A DNA stretch of 64,000 nt from Candidatus Peregrinibacteria bacterium (GTDB taxonomy: Bacteria > Patescibacteriota > Gracilibacteria > UBA1369 > JACRIC01). This document shows, piece by piece, positions 1 to 9,752 of the stretch. Position 1 is the first letter of the stretch, and each line of letters starts with the position of its first letter. Location: the NCBI GenBank assembly GCA_016188705.1, contig JACPHH010000014.1, positions 1 to 64,000 on the forward strand, read 5' to 3'. Made by a program: the position numbers and the translations under genes. The notes beneath the pieces were generated by a model, which had not been told where the DNA came from, did no database searches, and worked only from the letters and a program-made list of their open reading frames with translations.

Positions 1-166
1 AGGGCGAAAATTCGCTAAAAATGCTATCGGCTACGCATTTTTTAACGCTCATTTTTGCCTCTTTTTGAAAGCCGGCCTGCGTAACTCGCTCTGAACTCTC
101 GCCTGCCAGCATATGTATTCAAAGAAAAAAGCGTATGATCCGTTTTTCAGAGGTTCCTTAGAAGAT
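1..166. repeat. Dispersed repeat family B copy 1, ending in a family A terminal repeat (cagaggttcctta)
   Basis: Near-identical to 20570-20710 (gacgaaaattcgctaaaaatgctatcggctacgcattttttaacgctcattttcgcctctttttgaaa...). Confidence 0.8.
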
Positions 167-169
167 TTA

Positions 170-1138
170 TTAATCTAGGCCGACTTTTTTTCGTACTTCT
201 TCGGTAGTTTTTATTGCAAGAGCTTTTGCTTTCTTTCCGCCTTCGCTGAGAACGGATTCGACGTAATTTCGTTCTTGCATGAGTTTTTCACGTTTTTCCC
301 TCGGAGTATGAAATTCGTCCATTATTTTTTCAAAAAGCATTTTTTTACTATCGCCATAGCCGAAACCGCCGTTGAGAAATTTTTCCCTTAATTTTTTGAT
401 TTCTTCTTGTTTTGCAAGGAGGCTGTAAAGTTGAAATATAATATTTTTTTCTAGATTTTTCTTTTCTTCAACCGTGGCTGAATCGGTTATAATGCTCATA
501 ACCTGTTTTTTGAGAATATTTTCAGGCGCGAAAATATCAATGGTATTTCCATAACTTTTACTCATTTTTTCTCCATCTATTCCAGGAACCGTAGCGACGT
601 TTTCCTTAATAAGGGCTTCGGGTAAGGTGAATGTTTCTCCAAATGTTTTATTAAATCGTTGTGCAATGTCGCGGGCGATTTCGACGTGCTGTTTTTGATC
701 CTTTCCAACCGGAACAATATGCGGATGATACATGAGAATATCAACCGCCATGAGTACGGGATAATTAAAAAGGCCTACGGAAGATTCTTTTTTTCCTTTT
801 TTAACGGCATCTTTCCAAGCGTGCGCGCGTTCGAGCATGCCCATGGGAGTGATGCATTCGAGAATCCAAGCAAGTTCCGTATGTTCCGGTACATCGCTTT
901 GTCTGAAAAATACCGATTTTTGGGGGTCAAGTCCCAACGCGAGGTAATCTACTGCCAGTTCGAAGGTCATTTCACGAAGTTTTTCTGGATCCCGTACTGT
1001 CGTGAGAGCATGATAATTGGCAATGAAATAAAAACATTCTTCATGTTGGTTTTGAAGTTCAATGTGTTGTTTCATGGCTCCGAGGTAGTTTCCAAGGTGA
1101 GGATTGCCGCTCGGCTGCATTCCGGAGAGAACACGCAT
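170..1138 (-). CDS. trpS: Tryptophan--tRNA ligase
   Basis: MRVLSGMQPSGNPHLGNYLGA (HIGH-like) and KMSKS; the 15-aa upstream extension in the ORF track is probably not real. Confidence 0.95.
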   Translation of the reverse strand: MRVLSGMQPSGNPHLGNYLGAMKQHIELQNQHEECFYFIANYHALTTVRDPEKLREMTFELAVDYLALGLDPQKSVFFRQSDVPEHTELAWILECITPMGMLERAHAWKDAVKKGKKESSVGLFNYPVLMAVDILMYHPHIVPVGKDQKQHVEIARDIAQRFNKTFGETFTLPEALIKENVATVPGIDGEKMSKSYGNTIDIFAPENILKKQVMSIITDSATVEEKKNLEKNIIFQLYSLLAKQEEIKKLREKFLNGGFGYGDSKKMLFEKIMDEFHTPREKREKLMQERNYVESVLSEGGKKAKALAIKTTEEVRKKVGLD

Positions 1139-1197
1139 ATTTTTATTCAATATAAAATCTTTGCCAGTATAGCAGATGACCATTTACATTTACAGTA

Positions 1198-3078
1198 TCA
1201 TGTTAGGTTTATGGGATCGGGATCTATTTTCCATTCTTTTCCTAAAGGAATATTTTTGAGTAATTTTTGAGGATGTTCGCTTTTGATGATGATATGATGT
1301 TGATATTTGCCATGGTGAAAAGAGGGGATCGCCGGAATTTCATATATTTTCGATAATTCTTTTTTTTCAGCTATTTTTTTTAAAGTTTGTAACATTATAT
1401 TCGTCATATATTGAACTCGTTTACTATTTTCGTGTTGGCAAGTGAGCCGAAGCAGTCTCGTAAAAGGAGGATATTGGAATTCATTTCTTTTGTTTATTTC
1501 TTCTTTGAAGAATAGTGGATAATTATTTTGTTTCAGTTTCGTAAAAAAAATATTCGAAGGTTGGTAGGTTTGAATGATTACGGTATCTCCTGGCATGTTT
1601 GTTAGAATAAGTTGGCTGAAGGTTTGAAAGCTTTCTTCCGAGGCTTGATAATCCGGACGCGAAAGTTGAAGATCGGCTAAAATAATTCCAATGCATCCCG
1701 CCCTCGGATACGTTTCCAATTTCAGCAGGAGCTGTGTTCCAACAATAATATCTGCTTCCTGGATTTTCGGTATTGCTTTTTTGAAATCTTTTATAGTTTT
1801 TACGGTGTCGCTGTCAATTCTGATTATGTTGGATTTCGGAAAAAGATTATGGACCGTTTCTTCGACTTTTTCGGTTCCGCCTCCAAGCGGTTTTAAGTAT
1901 GTGCTATTGCATTTTTTGCATCTTACGGGAAGATCTTTTTTCAGACCGCAGGTATTGCATATGAGTAATTTTTTTGTTCGAAAATAAGGAAGCGCGGTAT
2001 GACAATTCGGGCATTCCACTTTTTCTCCGCATTCACGGCAGAGAATGGCTGAAATGCTTCCTTTTTTGTTTATAAAAAGTATTGTTTGTTTTTTTTCATG
2101 AAGATTTTTTGTGATTTCGCGCTCAAGACATTCACTTATAAGTGAATAATTTTTTCTTTTTAATTCGTCACTCATGTCTACCATAATGATATTTCGTTTT
2201 TTCTTTTTTTTACTTTGAACGAGTCGCGCATTTCCGGTTTGAGTGAGATAATAACTTTCAATCGAAGGCGCGTGGCTGGCAAGCACGACTGAATTTTTAG
2301 CACATTCTTGTATTTTTTTTACCACGTTTCTTGTGTGGTATTTTGGAGACTGTTCCTGTCGGTAGCTGATATTGTCATGTTCTTGATCAACGATGATGAG
2401 ACCGAGGTTTTGATAAGGAAGAAAAAGAGAGCTTCTTGATCCTATTATAAGAGATGTTTTATTCATTCGAACATCCATCCAGATTTCAGCTTTTGTTTTT
2501 TCCGTCAAAGATCCATGCCAGAGAACACATTTTTTATCCTGAAAATTTTTATCCTGAAAGATTGGAAGGATATTTTTTACCATACAAAGTTCTGACACGA
2601 GCAGCACGGCTTGTTGTTCTTTTTGAATGGTTTTTTCGATCATTTTTTTGTATTGCTCAAATCGTTCTTCTTCGAGCTCATGCTGATATATCCATGTTTT
2701 TGGAGTTTTTTTTTCAGACAAAGGATTTGAAAGAAGCGTCAGATGAAGCGGTATTATTCCCGAAAAAATTTTTTCAGGAATAAAAAGTTTGTAGGCTCGA
2801 TAAAGGTCGCATAGAGAATCATTTTGTATCCATTCGAGAAGTTTTTGCTGCCAAGGAAGAAGAATTGGACATTCGCTGAGGATTTCTATAATTTTTTTTG
2901 TCGGATATGATGGTTTTTTTTCGTGTATTTTAATAACTATTCCTGTTTTTTTGAGAGTTCGAAAGGGGATAGAAACGAGTTGTCCTTCTTGTATTTCAAA
3001 GGTTTCAGGTACTTCATAGGTCAAGTTTCCCTTGAGAGAAGAAATCGGGTGATTGACAAGAATTTCTGCGAATTTCAT
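1198..3078 (-). CDS. priA: Primosomal protein N' (PriA helicase)
   Basis: Zn-binding Cys array CRECGEKVECPNC...CNTCGLKKDLPVRCKKC and helicase motifs (DQEHD, GTQLLLK). Confidence 0.92.
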   Translation of the reverse strand: MKFAEILVNHPISSLKGNLTYEVPETFEIQEGQLVSIPFRTLKKTGIVIKIHEKKPSYPTKKIIEILSECPILLPWQQKLLEWIQNDSLCDLYRAYKLFIPEKIFSGIIPLHLTLLSNPLSEKKTPKTWIYQHELEEERFEQYKKMIEKTIQKEQQAVLLVSELCMVKNILPIFQDKNFQDKKCVLWHGSLTEKTKAEIWMDVRMNKTSLIIGSRSSLFLPYQNLGLIIVDQEHDNISYRQEQSPKYHTRNVVKKIQECAKNSVVLASHAPSIESYYLTQTGNARLVQSKKKKKRNIIMVDMSDELKRKNYSLISECLEREITKNLHEKKQTILFINKKGSISAILCRECGEKVECPNCHTALPYFRTKKLLICNTCGLKKDLPVRCKKCNSTYLKPLGGGTEKVEETVHNLFPKSNIIRIDSDTVKTIKDFKKAIPKIQEADIIVGTQLLLKLETYPRAGCIGIILADLQLSRPDYQASEESFQTFSQLILTNMPGDTVIIQTYQPSNIFFTKLKQNNYPLFFKEEINKRNEFQYPPFTRLLRLTCQHENSKRVQYMTNIMLQTLKKIAEKKELSKIYEIPAIPSFHHGKYQHHIIIKSEHPQKLLKNIPLGKEWKIDPDPINLT

Positions 3079-3119
3079 AGCTGTCTCATAAACTATCACA
3101 TGCTGTCTTGATTTTCCAT

Positions 3120-3240
3120 TTTTCGTTCAACCCGAAGGGAAAAGACGTATTTTGTCCATTTCTGCATTACTCCTTCTCGATGTACCTTTGGGTACACTCT
3201 TGTCGTCGTTCCTTGAACTGAACAAAATACGTCTCTTCCA
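3120..3240. repeat. Palindromic intergenic element (AGACGTATTTTGT ... ACAAAATACGTCT)
   Basis: Inverted repeat seen directly; followed by the TTTTATGTGAACACTGCCTAA motif at 3249-3272. Confidence 0.7.
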
Positions 3241-3416
3241 TCTGTAAAAATTTTATGTGAACACTGCCTAACATTTTTTTTAAAAAAAAATCGTATGATC
3301 CAGAATCCTACGTGTTTTATTTTGAAAAAAATAGAGAAAAGAACCTGAAGTAAGTCGATTTTTTAAAACATCACTGGAAGCTAGCCGGAAGAATTTTTAT
3401 TTTTTTTTAAAAAAAT

Positions 3417-3492
3417 TGGTGCGCCAGGAGGGATTCGAACCCCCGACACCCGGTTCCGAAGACCGGTGCTCTATCCTCTGAGCTACTGGCGC
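3417..3492 (-). tRNA. tRNA-Arg(TCG), CCA encoded
   Basis: GCGCCAG/CTGGCGC acceptor, D arm, anticodon loop CTTCGGA, GGGGGTTCGAATCCCTC T arm, ACCA end. Confidence 0.95.
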
Positions 3493-3524
3493 AGCATCGG
3501 CATTGTAGCTTTTTTCTCTCTTTG

Positions 3525-3701
3525 ACTGCAAATTTTTTACCGCTTCTTGAGAGTATTTTACCTGATACGCCTTTTTCACCTCATTCTTCCCTTGCTTTGC
3601 TCAGTCCAGAACGGGGACCTCGCAATTTATCGCGATTCAAAATTTTCGCACAAAATTTGTAAATTTCGTAACGAAATGACGTTTTTTAGAGATTTTTTAG
3701 G
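3525..3701. repeat. Family A palindromic element, left end degenerate (long subtype)
   Basis: Shares gctgcaaattttttaccgc...gatacgcc...cagtccagaacggggacc...acgaaatgacgttttttagagatttttta with the other copies. Confidence 0.75.
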
Positions 3702-6700
3702 CTATTTTTGTTGCTTTTTTATATCCCAATTTCTCCACGCAACGAGAAGCGGGGAGGCAACGAAAATCGATGAATATGTTCCCGCAGTGATGCCAACTAA
3801 GAGCGCGAAAGCAAAAAATCGTATGGTCGGCGCTCCAAAAATGAAAAGAGTCAGGATGGTAAGCAAGGTCGAAAGAGATGTATTGATCGATCGAGCGAGA
3901 GTTTGATTTAAGGCTTTATTGGTAATATCTTCGAATGTTTCGTTACGCGTCTGAAATTTTAGATTTTCACGAATTCGATCAAACACGACGATGGTATCAT
4001 GCACCGAAAATCCGATAATGGTAAGAAGAGCCGTAATAAAAAGAGCATCGATTTCAACATTGAGAAATTTTCCAACAATGAGATAGGCTCCAATCGTGAT
4101 TATTACATCGTGTATAAGCGCTAAAATGGCACATATACCAAAACGCCAGGGATTAATCCTTTTTGGAATCCTTCTAAACGCGAAGGCAATATAAAGAACA
4201 ATCATGATGAGGGCCAAAATAAGGGCGTACAAGGCACGAATTTTGAGTGTTTTTCCTATGGTGGGACCTATTGTGGTGAAGCGCGGTTCTTCAAAATTTC
4301 CTAATTTTTCATTCAATGTTTTTTTAATAATTTCGTGAGTCTCGTTATCGATATACTTTGTCCGTATAATGAAGCTTTGTTGATCTGTTGGCATAACAAG
4401 AGGAGCTCCGAGTGTTATTGTTTGATTTTGTGGTTCAGAGTTAGTCTCATCGAGTTTTATTTGAGCGACTACGTCGGAAAATGTTTTGCCTTCCAAGTTT
4501 TGCAGAGCGTTGCTTACGCGATCAGTAGTTACGGTTTGATCCTCGAATTTTAATTCCATGAGACTTCCTCCAGTAAAATCGAGTCCGAAATTTGTGCCGA
4601 AAATTATGAGCGCCATCATACTGACAACGATCAAGCTTCCTGAAATTGTAAACCATGTTTTACTTCGCGCGATAAAATCAAAAGTTTTCTTTTCTTTTTT
4701 CTTCCTTGGCGCATAGAGAGCAAGTTTTTGTCCCCAACTGGTTTTAATCATCCAACGCAGAAGGGTATGTGTCACGGTAATAGCTGTAAACATCGATACA
4801 AGAATTCCCATCGCAAGATTGAAGGCAAAACCTTGAATAAGAGATGTGCCGAAGTAAAACAGAATAGCGCAAGTAATAAGTGATGAAAAATTTGAGTCGC
4901 GAATAGAACTCCATGCTCGATCAAATCCAATTTCTACGGCGGAAGTAAGAGGTTTTCCTTCATGTATTTCTTCTTTTATGCGTTCAAAAATGAGAATATT
5001 CGCATCAACCGCCATACCAATGGAAAGTATGACTCCTGCTATTCCTGCCAGGGTCAATACTACTGGAGTTATGAGTACAAGGGTCGTAAAGAAAAGAATA
5101 AAACAGGCCAGAATAAAAGCAATCATTTTTTCACCCCCTGATTCGTTGCTTTTCATTACTTTTGAAACGATCAGCACGAAAAGTATGGAAGAGAGGAATA
5201 ATGCGTATGAAAGTGGTAAGGCGGATTTTATAAGAAATAAAAGAATAACGCCGTACATAAACAGTGCGATTGTTGCGACCAGCCCGGGCAAGCGATAATA
5301 AAGAATCATGAAAAGTATTACGGCAATGAGCCCTAAAATTCCCGCTTTCATGCTTTTATCGAGCGCTATTTGGCCCAAACTTGCTCCAATCGTATATTGT
5401 CCCGCGAGTGTGATTGGCGCGGGAATCGCGCCGGTATTAAGATCGCGGGAAAGATTTGTCGCTTCGTCTATGGAGAAATTTCCACTGATTTGCGCGGACC
5501 CACCTGAGATTTTTTCATTGACCCGAGGCGCTGATATGAGATCGCCTCCGACAAAAATAGCTACTTGTTTTCCAATATTTCGTTCAGTTATTTGCTCAAA
5601 AAGTTTGGCTCCTTCATCGTTGAATTTAATCGACACATAGGGATTTCCTCCTTGCTGAAATGTAACGTCGGCATGAACAAAATGTTTTCCTGTCAGACCG
5701 GTGTCCTTCCATGCGTCTGGTGTCGTTGAATAGAAAATGCGGGCCAGTTTTACTTTTGGTTCGATTTTTGTTTCAGTAGAAAGTTCTTTAATGTTAGCTA
5801 CTTTGATTATGTGAAAACCGTATTGGCTTTTTACAATGTCGGATATTTGGTCTTTTTGCATTGCAAAAGCGGCATCGGAAAATTCTTTTACCATTTTTTC
5901 CGCAGTGAAAAATCCAAGATCTCCGCCATTTTCTTTACTTCCTTGATCTTCGGAATATTCTTTGGCAAGAGCGGCAAAATCAGCGCCTTCGGATTTTGCC
6001 TTGGCAAGGATTTCTTCCGCTCTTTTTTTTGCCTCGTCTTCCGTTCTCGTAACGGTTTCAGGCACATCTTTTACTCCCTTGTATTGAATTAAAATATGGC
6101 TTGCCTGAACTTCTTTCGGATGGTCAATTTTTCTTTCGCTATTATCTATTTTTTCAAGCAATTTATAGATTGCATAGCCTTTTTGAGTAACGAATTGTCC
6201 TGATTCATTTACTCCATAATTACCATCTTCTTCTTTGATTTCAATAAGTTCTGGGATAATATCTCCATTTTTTAAACTGGAATCAAAAGCTTTTTCGGAA
6301 ATTTTTCCTGAAAGTTGATCAGCGTAGCTATATTCTGAATCTTCGATGAATTCCACTTTTCCCGATAATTTTTTATTTTCTTCGTCCGCAATAGTTTTGA
6401 GGTCGGATTGTGGATTTTTTAAAAGAGTTTCGAGTACCGTCTGACTTTGAATTCGTATTTCTTCTTTCTTTTCAGGTTCGATTTCCGTTTTTTGTTCTTT
6501 GAATTCTAGCTGTATGATTTTTCCGACTGTTTTTTTTGCGTCTTCAATGTTCGTCAGACCAGCAAGCTCGGCTATTATATGAAATTCATTTCCAACATTG
6601 GATGTATAAATATAGGGTTCAGAAACTCCAAGTCCGTTGACTCTTCGATTGATGACTTCTTTTACTCCTTCAACGATATTTTCGCGATCACTATCGGGAA

Positions 6701-6896
6701 CATTGCTCAGATCAATTTTATAATCGAGTTGAGTCCCTCCCTGCAAGTCGAGTCCGAGTTGAATACCTGCGTTCAAAATCGACGCGGGTGTCGCGGGAAG
6801 TATTGTTTTTTGAATCGTATTCGGAAGATCAAAGAATCCGAGCAGAAGCGCTGCCACAAGGATGCCAATAACTTGCAGAGAAAGGTATTTTTTCAT
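3702..6896 (-). CDS. secDF: SecD-SecF fusion with parvulin/PpiC domain inserted in SecD
   Basis: SecD GLDLQGGTQLDYKIDL and GMAVDANILIFERIKEE; parvulin ASHILIQYKG...FAALAKEYSEDQGSKENGGDLGFF...FSDAAFAM...SQYGFHIIKV; SecF GLDFTGGSLMELKF and GFSVHDTIVVFDRIREN. Confidence 0.95.
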   Translation of the reverse strand: MKKYLSLQVIGILVAALLLGFFDLPNTIQKTILPATPASILNAGIQLGLDLQGGTQLDYKIDLSNVPDSDRENIVEGVKEVINRRVNGLGVSEPYIYTSNVGNEFHIIAELAGLTNIEDAKKTVGKIIQLEFKEQKTEIEPEKKEEIRIQSQTVLETLLKNPQSDLKTIADEENKKLSGKVEFIEDSEYSYADQLSGKISEKAFDSSLKNGDIIPELIEIKEEDGNYGVNESGQFVTQKGYAIYKLLEKIDNSERKIDHPKEVQASHILIQYKGVKDVPETVTRTEDEAKKRAEEILAKAKSEGADFAALAKEYSEDQGSKENGGDLGFFTAEKMVKEFSDAAFAMQKDQISDIVKSQYGFHIIKVANIKELSTETKIEPKVKLARIFYSTTPDAWKDTGLTGKHFVHADVTFQQGGNPYVSIKFNDEGAKLFEQITERNIGKQVAIFVGGDLISAPRVNEKISGGSAQISGNFSIDEATNLSRDLNTGAIPAPITLAGQYTIGASLGQIALDKSMKAGILGLIAVILFMILYYRLPGLVATIALFMYGVILLFLIKSALPLSYALFLSSILFVLIVSKVMKSNESGGEKMIAFILACFILFFTTLVLITPVVLTLAGIAGVILSIGMAVDANILIFERIKEEIHEGKPLTSAVEIGFDRAWSSIRDSNFSSLITCAILFYFGTSLIQGFAFNLAMGILVSMFTAITVTHTLLRWMIKTSWGQKLALYAPRKKKEKKTFDFIARSKTWFTISGSLIVVSMMALIIFGTNFGLDFTGGSLMELKFEDQTVTTDRVSNALQNLEGKTFSDVVAQIKLDETNSEPQNQTITLGAPLVMPTDQQSFIIRTKYIDNETHEIIKKTLNEKLGNFEEPRFTTIGPTIGKTLKIRALYALILALIMIVLYIAFAFRRIPKRINPWRFGICAILALIHDVIITIGAYLIVGKFLNVEIDALFITALLTIIGFSVHDTIVVFDRIRENLKFQTRNETFEDITNKALNQTLARSINTSLSTLLTILTLFIFGAPTIRFFAFALLVGITAGTYSSIFVASPLLVAWRNWDIKKQQK

Positions 6897-6902
6897 AGAG
6901 TT

Positions 6903-7358
6903 TTATTGAGAAATTTTATTGAGAAATTTGTGAAGTTCTTTATCTTCCGTTTCATTATTGCCTTTTCCATTTCGTCCGTAGTCATCTTCAATTTTTATAA
7001 CATCATCAAGTTCAGGAGTTGATACTTCAAAAATAAGAGCGTCTTCGATGGCTTCCAGACGGTGAATACAGCCAGGGGTAACATCAACTTTTTGGCCTTT
7101 GAGCAGTATTTTTTTTTGTAATTTTTTCATATTCGATCCCATGGTGAAGAGCACTTTTCCTTGAAAAATATACTGTGTTTCTTGTTTTTTCTCATGATAC
7201 TGCAACGAATAGCGGTGTCCCTTTTTCACTTCGAGAATTTTTCCGGCGTATTTTCCCGTGTGAGCAAACCAAATTTCTCTTCCCCATGGTTTTTCTTTTA
7301 TTTGCACTTTTGCAAGAAGAATATTTTTTTTCGTCTTATTTAAGGATTTTTTTATCAT
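6903..7358 (-). CDS. Cupin-type mannose-6-phosphate isomerase-like protein
   Basis: KPWGREIWFAHTGKYAGKILEVKKGHRYSLQYHEKKQETQYIFQG type II PMI cupin. Confidence 0.8.
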   Translation of the reverse strand: MIKKSLNKTKKNILLAKVQIKEKPWGREIWFAHTGKYAGKILEVKKGHRYSLQYHEKKQETQYIFQGKVLFTMGSNMKKLQKKILLKGQKVDVTPGCIHRLEAIEDALIFEVSTPELDDVIKIEDDYGRNGKGNNETEDKELHKFLNKISQ

Positions 7359-7431
7359 TGAAGTCGATTTTTACTTTTAAGCTTTCATACTTTACCAGAA
7401 AAAAAAGCCTTTTTCCAAACTTTTCTATTTA

Positions 7432-7605
7432 AGGAGTTTTTGAAAAACAGATTTTTGTTACGAAATTTGCAAATTTTGTGCGAAAATTTTGAACCGCAAC
7501 GAAGTTTTGGATTGAGCGAAGCGAAGAAAGAATGCGGTAGGGGAGGCGTATCAGGTGAGATACGTCGAGGAGCGATGAAAAATTTTATGTGAACACTGCC
7601 TAATA
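7432..7605. repeat. Family A-related palindromic element in reverse orientation, ending in GTGAACACTGCCTAA
   Basis: Contains the reverse complement of the family A internal segments; flanks converge on the subtilase stop. Confidence 0.75.
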
Positions 7606-9240
7606 TATTTTTCCCAAAGGCTCTATAAGCATTTTCCCCCCCTGTTCAATGGTAAGTGAGGCAGAGACGAAATCGATATCAAGAGCCGCTCCATCTTGTA
7701 TGAAAATGCCTCCTGATGGACCTACTCGTACAGCTCCCATTGGCCCGAGAGTTTGACGAAGAATGCAATTTTTTTCAATAAACCATTCCGTAGTGCCTGT
7801 TATTTGGCAACTTTGTGAGGCAGCGCCCACGTCAATTCTTGCTGTTGTTATGCCATTTTTACTGTCTGTAATCAATACTCCGTTTTGTTTTAAAAATGTA
7901 AGGACATCATTGACTGAGGCATTTGGAATCATTTCCCGAATAAGCGCCCAACTGCCTGCAACATGAGGAGTGGCCTGTGATGTTCCAGTTTTTTCGCCGT
8001 AGGATCCTCCGGGAATGGAAGAAAGAATTGATGTCCCAGGAGCTAAAAGTGAAAGAAAGGCAGCGCTGTTAGAGCTTGCGCGAACGGTATCATTGTTTTC
8101 GGTATTGCCCACGCTGATGGCGTTTGATAAACAACCAGGCGCGGAAATTTTATCTGTGTAGCTATTATTACCGCTACTCATGATTGGAGCGACGTTGGCT
8201 GCGCGCAGATTATCGAATGCCGTTTTCCAATAGGAGTATTTTGTATCGCATTCCGATGACGTGGAATATCCTGTACTCGATTGGAGGCTGCCATTGACCG
8301 CTACAACGCTAAATCCGAAATTTTCATCTAATGCGAGTTCCAGTACGCGTTCGAATCCGAATGTGACATCGGAAGAAAAAGTTACGACGCATGGAGCATC
8401 TGATCCGCAGTATTCAGGCTTGTTTTCATACATGCTGTAGACTTGTATGGAGATGAGATTGGCGTTAGGAGCGACACCGTTCAATGTTTTTCCGCTGTAG
8501 TATCCGTTTTTTCCGGCTACAATGCCCGCGATATGTGTTCCATGTTCACACTGGGTTGTTTTCGTTACGTCGCAATTTTGCGCTGTTCCCGGACCTGTTT
8601 CTTCTTGTCCTCCTCCAGGGCAAAGATTATCCGAGTAGCAAGCCTCGGAGACAATTTTTCCTGTTAAAAAAGGATGAGTGGAATCAATTCCTGTGTCGAT
8701 TATTCCCACTGCTTGCCCAGCCCCTTGATTTCCAAGTGTCCATGCGTCGTCGGCATTGATGATGCCAATACTTTCCGAAAGGCTCGGAGTGAGTATTTCA
8801 TCTTCATATATGTTTATCACGTTCGGATTCGTTGCAATTGTTTTCAGCGTGGCCGCATTGACCTCAAGCGCTATAAATGGCATATATCGGTAGCGTTTGA
8901 TTCGTTGTATATTTGTATTGGAAAAAGTTGATAAAAATTCGTCTTGCGCGGATTTTACCGCTTTTTGTAACTCTGAAAAATATTTATTTTTCGCGAAATT
9001 TGTTTTTTGACTCGCGATTTCTATGATAATTCGAACGCTTTCCGTGCTCTGAGCTTTGAGCGCGAGTTTTTGTAATAATACGTTATTAATATTTTTTTCC
9101 GCAGTTTTTGCTTCGATAACAGATTTTCGCGCAATAGCCGTTGCATTTTTTGTTTTGTAAACGACGTACATGCCTCCATATAATATTATTCCGAGGATAG
9201 CGAGAGTCCAAAGTTTATGCAATTTGAGTGTATGAATCAT
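7600..9240 (-). CDS. S8 subtilisin-family serine protease, N-terminal membrane anchor
   Basis: Catalytic D (GIIDTGIDSTHP), H (HGTHIAGIVAG), S (GTSQATPHVAGS); N-terminal TM segment. Confidence 0.95.
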   Translation of the reverse strand: MIHTLKLHKLWTLAILGIILYGGMYVVYKTKNATAIARKSVIEAKTAEKNINNVLLQKLALKAQSTESVRIIIEIASQKTNFAKNKYFSELQKAVKSAQDEFLSTFSNTNIQRIKRYRYMPFIALEVNAATLKTIATNPNVINIYEDEILTPSLSESIGIINADDAWTLGNQGAGQAVGIIDTGIDSTHPFLTGKIVSEACYSDNLCPGGGQEETGPGTAQNCDVTKTTQCEHGTHIAGIVAGKNGYYSGKTLNGVAPNANLISIQVYSMYENKPEYCGSDAPCVVTFSSDVTFGFERVLELALDENFGFSVVAVNGSLQSSTGYSTSSECDTKYSYWKTAFDNLRAANVAPIMSSGNNSYTDKISAPGCLSNAISVGNTENNDTVRASSNSAAFLSLLAPGTSILSSIPGGSYGEKTGTSQATPHVAGSWALIREMIPNASVNDVLTFLKQNGVLITDSKNGITTARIDVGAASQSCQITGTTEWFIEKNCILRQTLGPMGAVRVGPSGGIFIQDGAALDIDFVSASLTIEQGGKMLIEPLGKIY

Positions 9241-9264
9241 GGATAATTTAATATTAGGGTTTCC

Positions 9265-9651
9265 TTAGTTACAATTTCCGATACAAATGGCGCCGTCGGA
9301 CGTGATGTTTCCACTTCCTCCTGAGAAGCGCATGTTGCCATTGAGATCAAGTTCTCCGCTTACATTGAGGTTTTCATTGGCGTTTATTGTTCCATTTGAG
9401 TCAAGCGCGCCGTTTATATTAAGATTGCCGTTGACATCGAGTTTTGTTTGGGGAGTTGAGGTCCCTATGCCCACGTTTTTTCCTGAATCACGCGTATAAA
9501 TAGCCGTGTCGCTTTGTACCCAACCGCTTAAACCGATCGTCGTTGTTGGCATGATGTCGGCGGCTTGAACCGGAGTTTTTACAAAAAAGATTATTCCATT
9601 TGTAACCGTGAGAATGATTGCGGCTCCCATGAGCCATTTGGCTTTTTTCAT
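9265..9651 (-). CDS. Secreted repeat protein (LDVNGNLNINGALDSNGTINANENLNVSGELDLNGN)
   Basis: Signal-like N-terminus then short Asn/Gly repeats resembling stalk/adhesin proteins. Confidence 0.7.
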   Translation of the reverse strand: MKKAKWLMGAAIILTVTNGIIFFVKTPVQAADIMPTTTIGLSGWVQSDTAIYTRDSGKNVGIGTSTPQTKLDVNGNLNINGALDSNGTINANENLNVSGELDLNGNMRFSGGSGNITSDGAICIGNCN

Positions 9652-9752
9652 AAAGAAAAATTAAAAAATAAAATAATATAAAAAATTTATCCATTGCGGC
9701 AAAAATTTTCGGATTGCAGTGGAATACATATTTATGGATACGTTCTAAACGT

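Noticed and set aside
659-1270. Large plus-strand ORF opposite trpS (203 aa)
   Set aside because: Antisense shadow of a clear trpS gene; many similar antisense ORFs in the track were rejected for the same reason.
3397-3579. 60-aa ORF over the tRNA
   Set aside because: Spans tRNA-Arg; classic artefactual ORF (VAQRIEHRSSEPGVGGSNPSWRT is translated tRNA).
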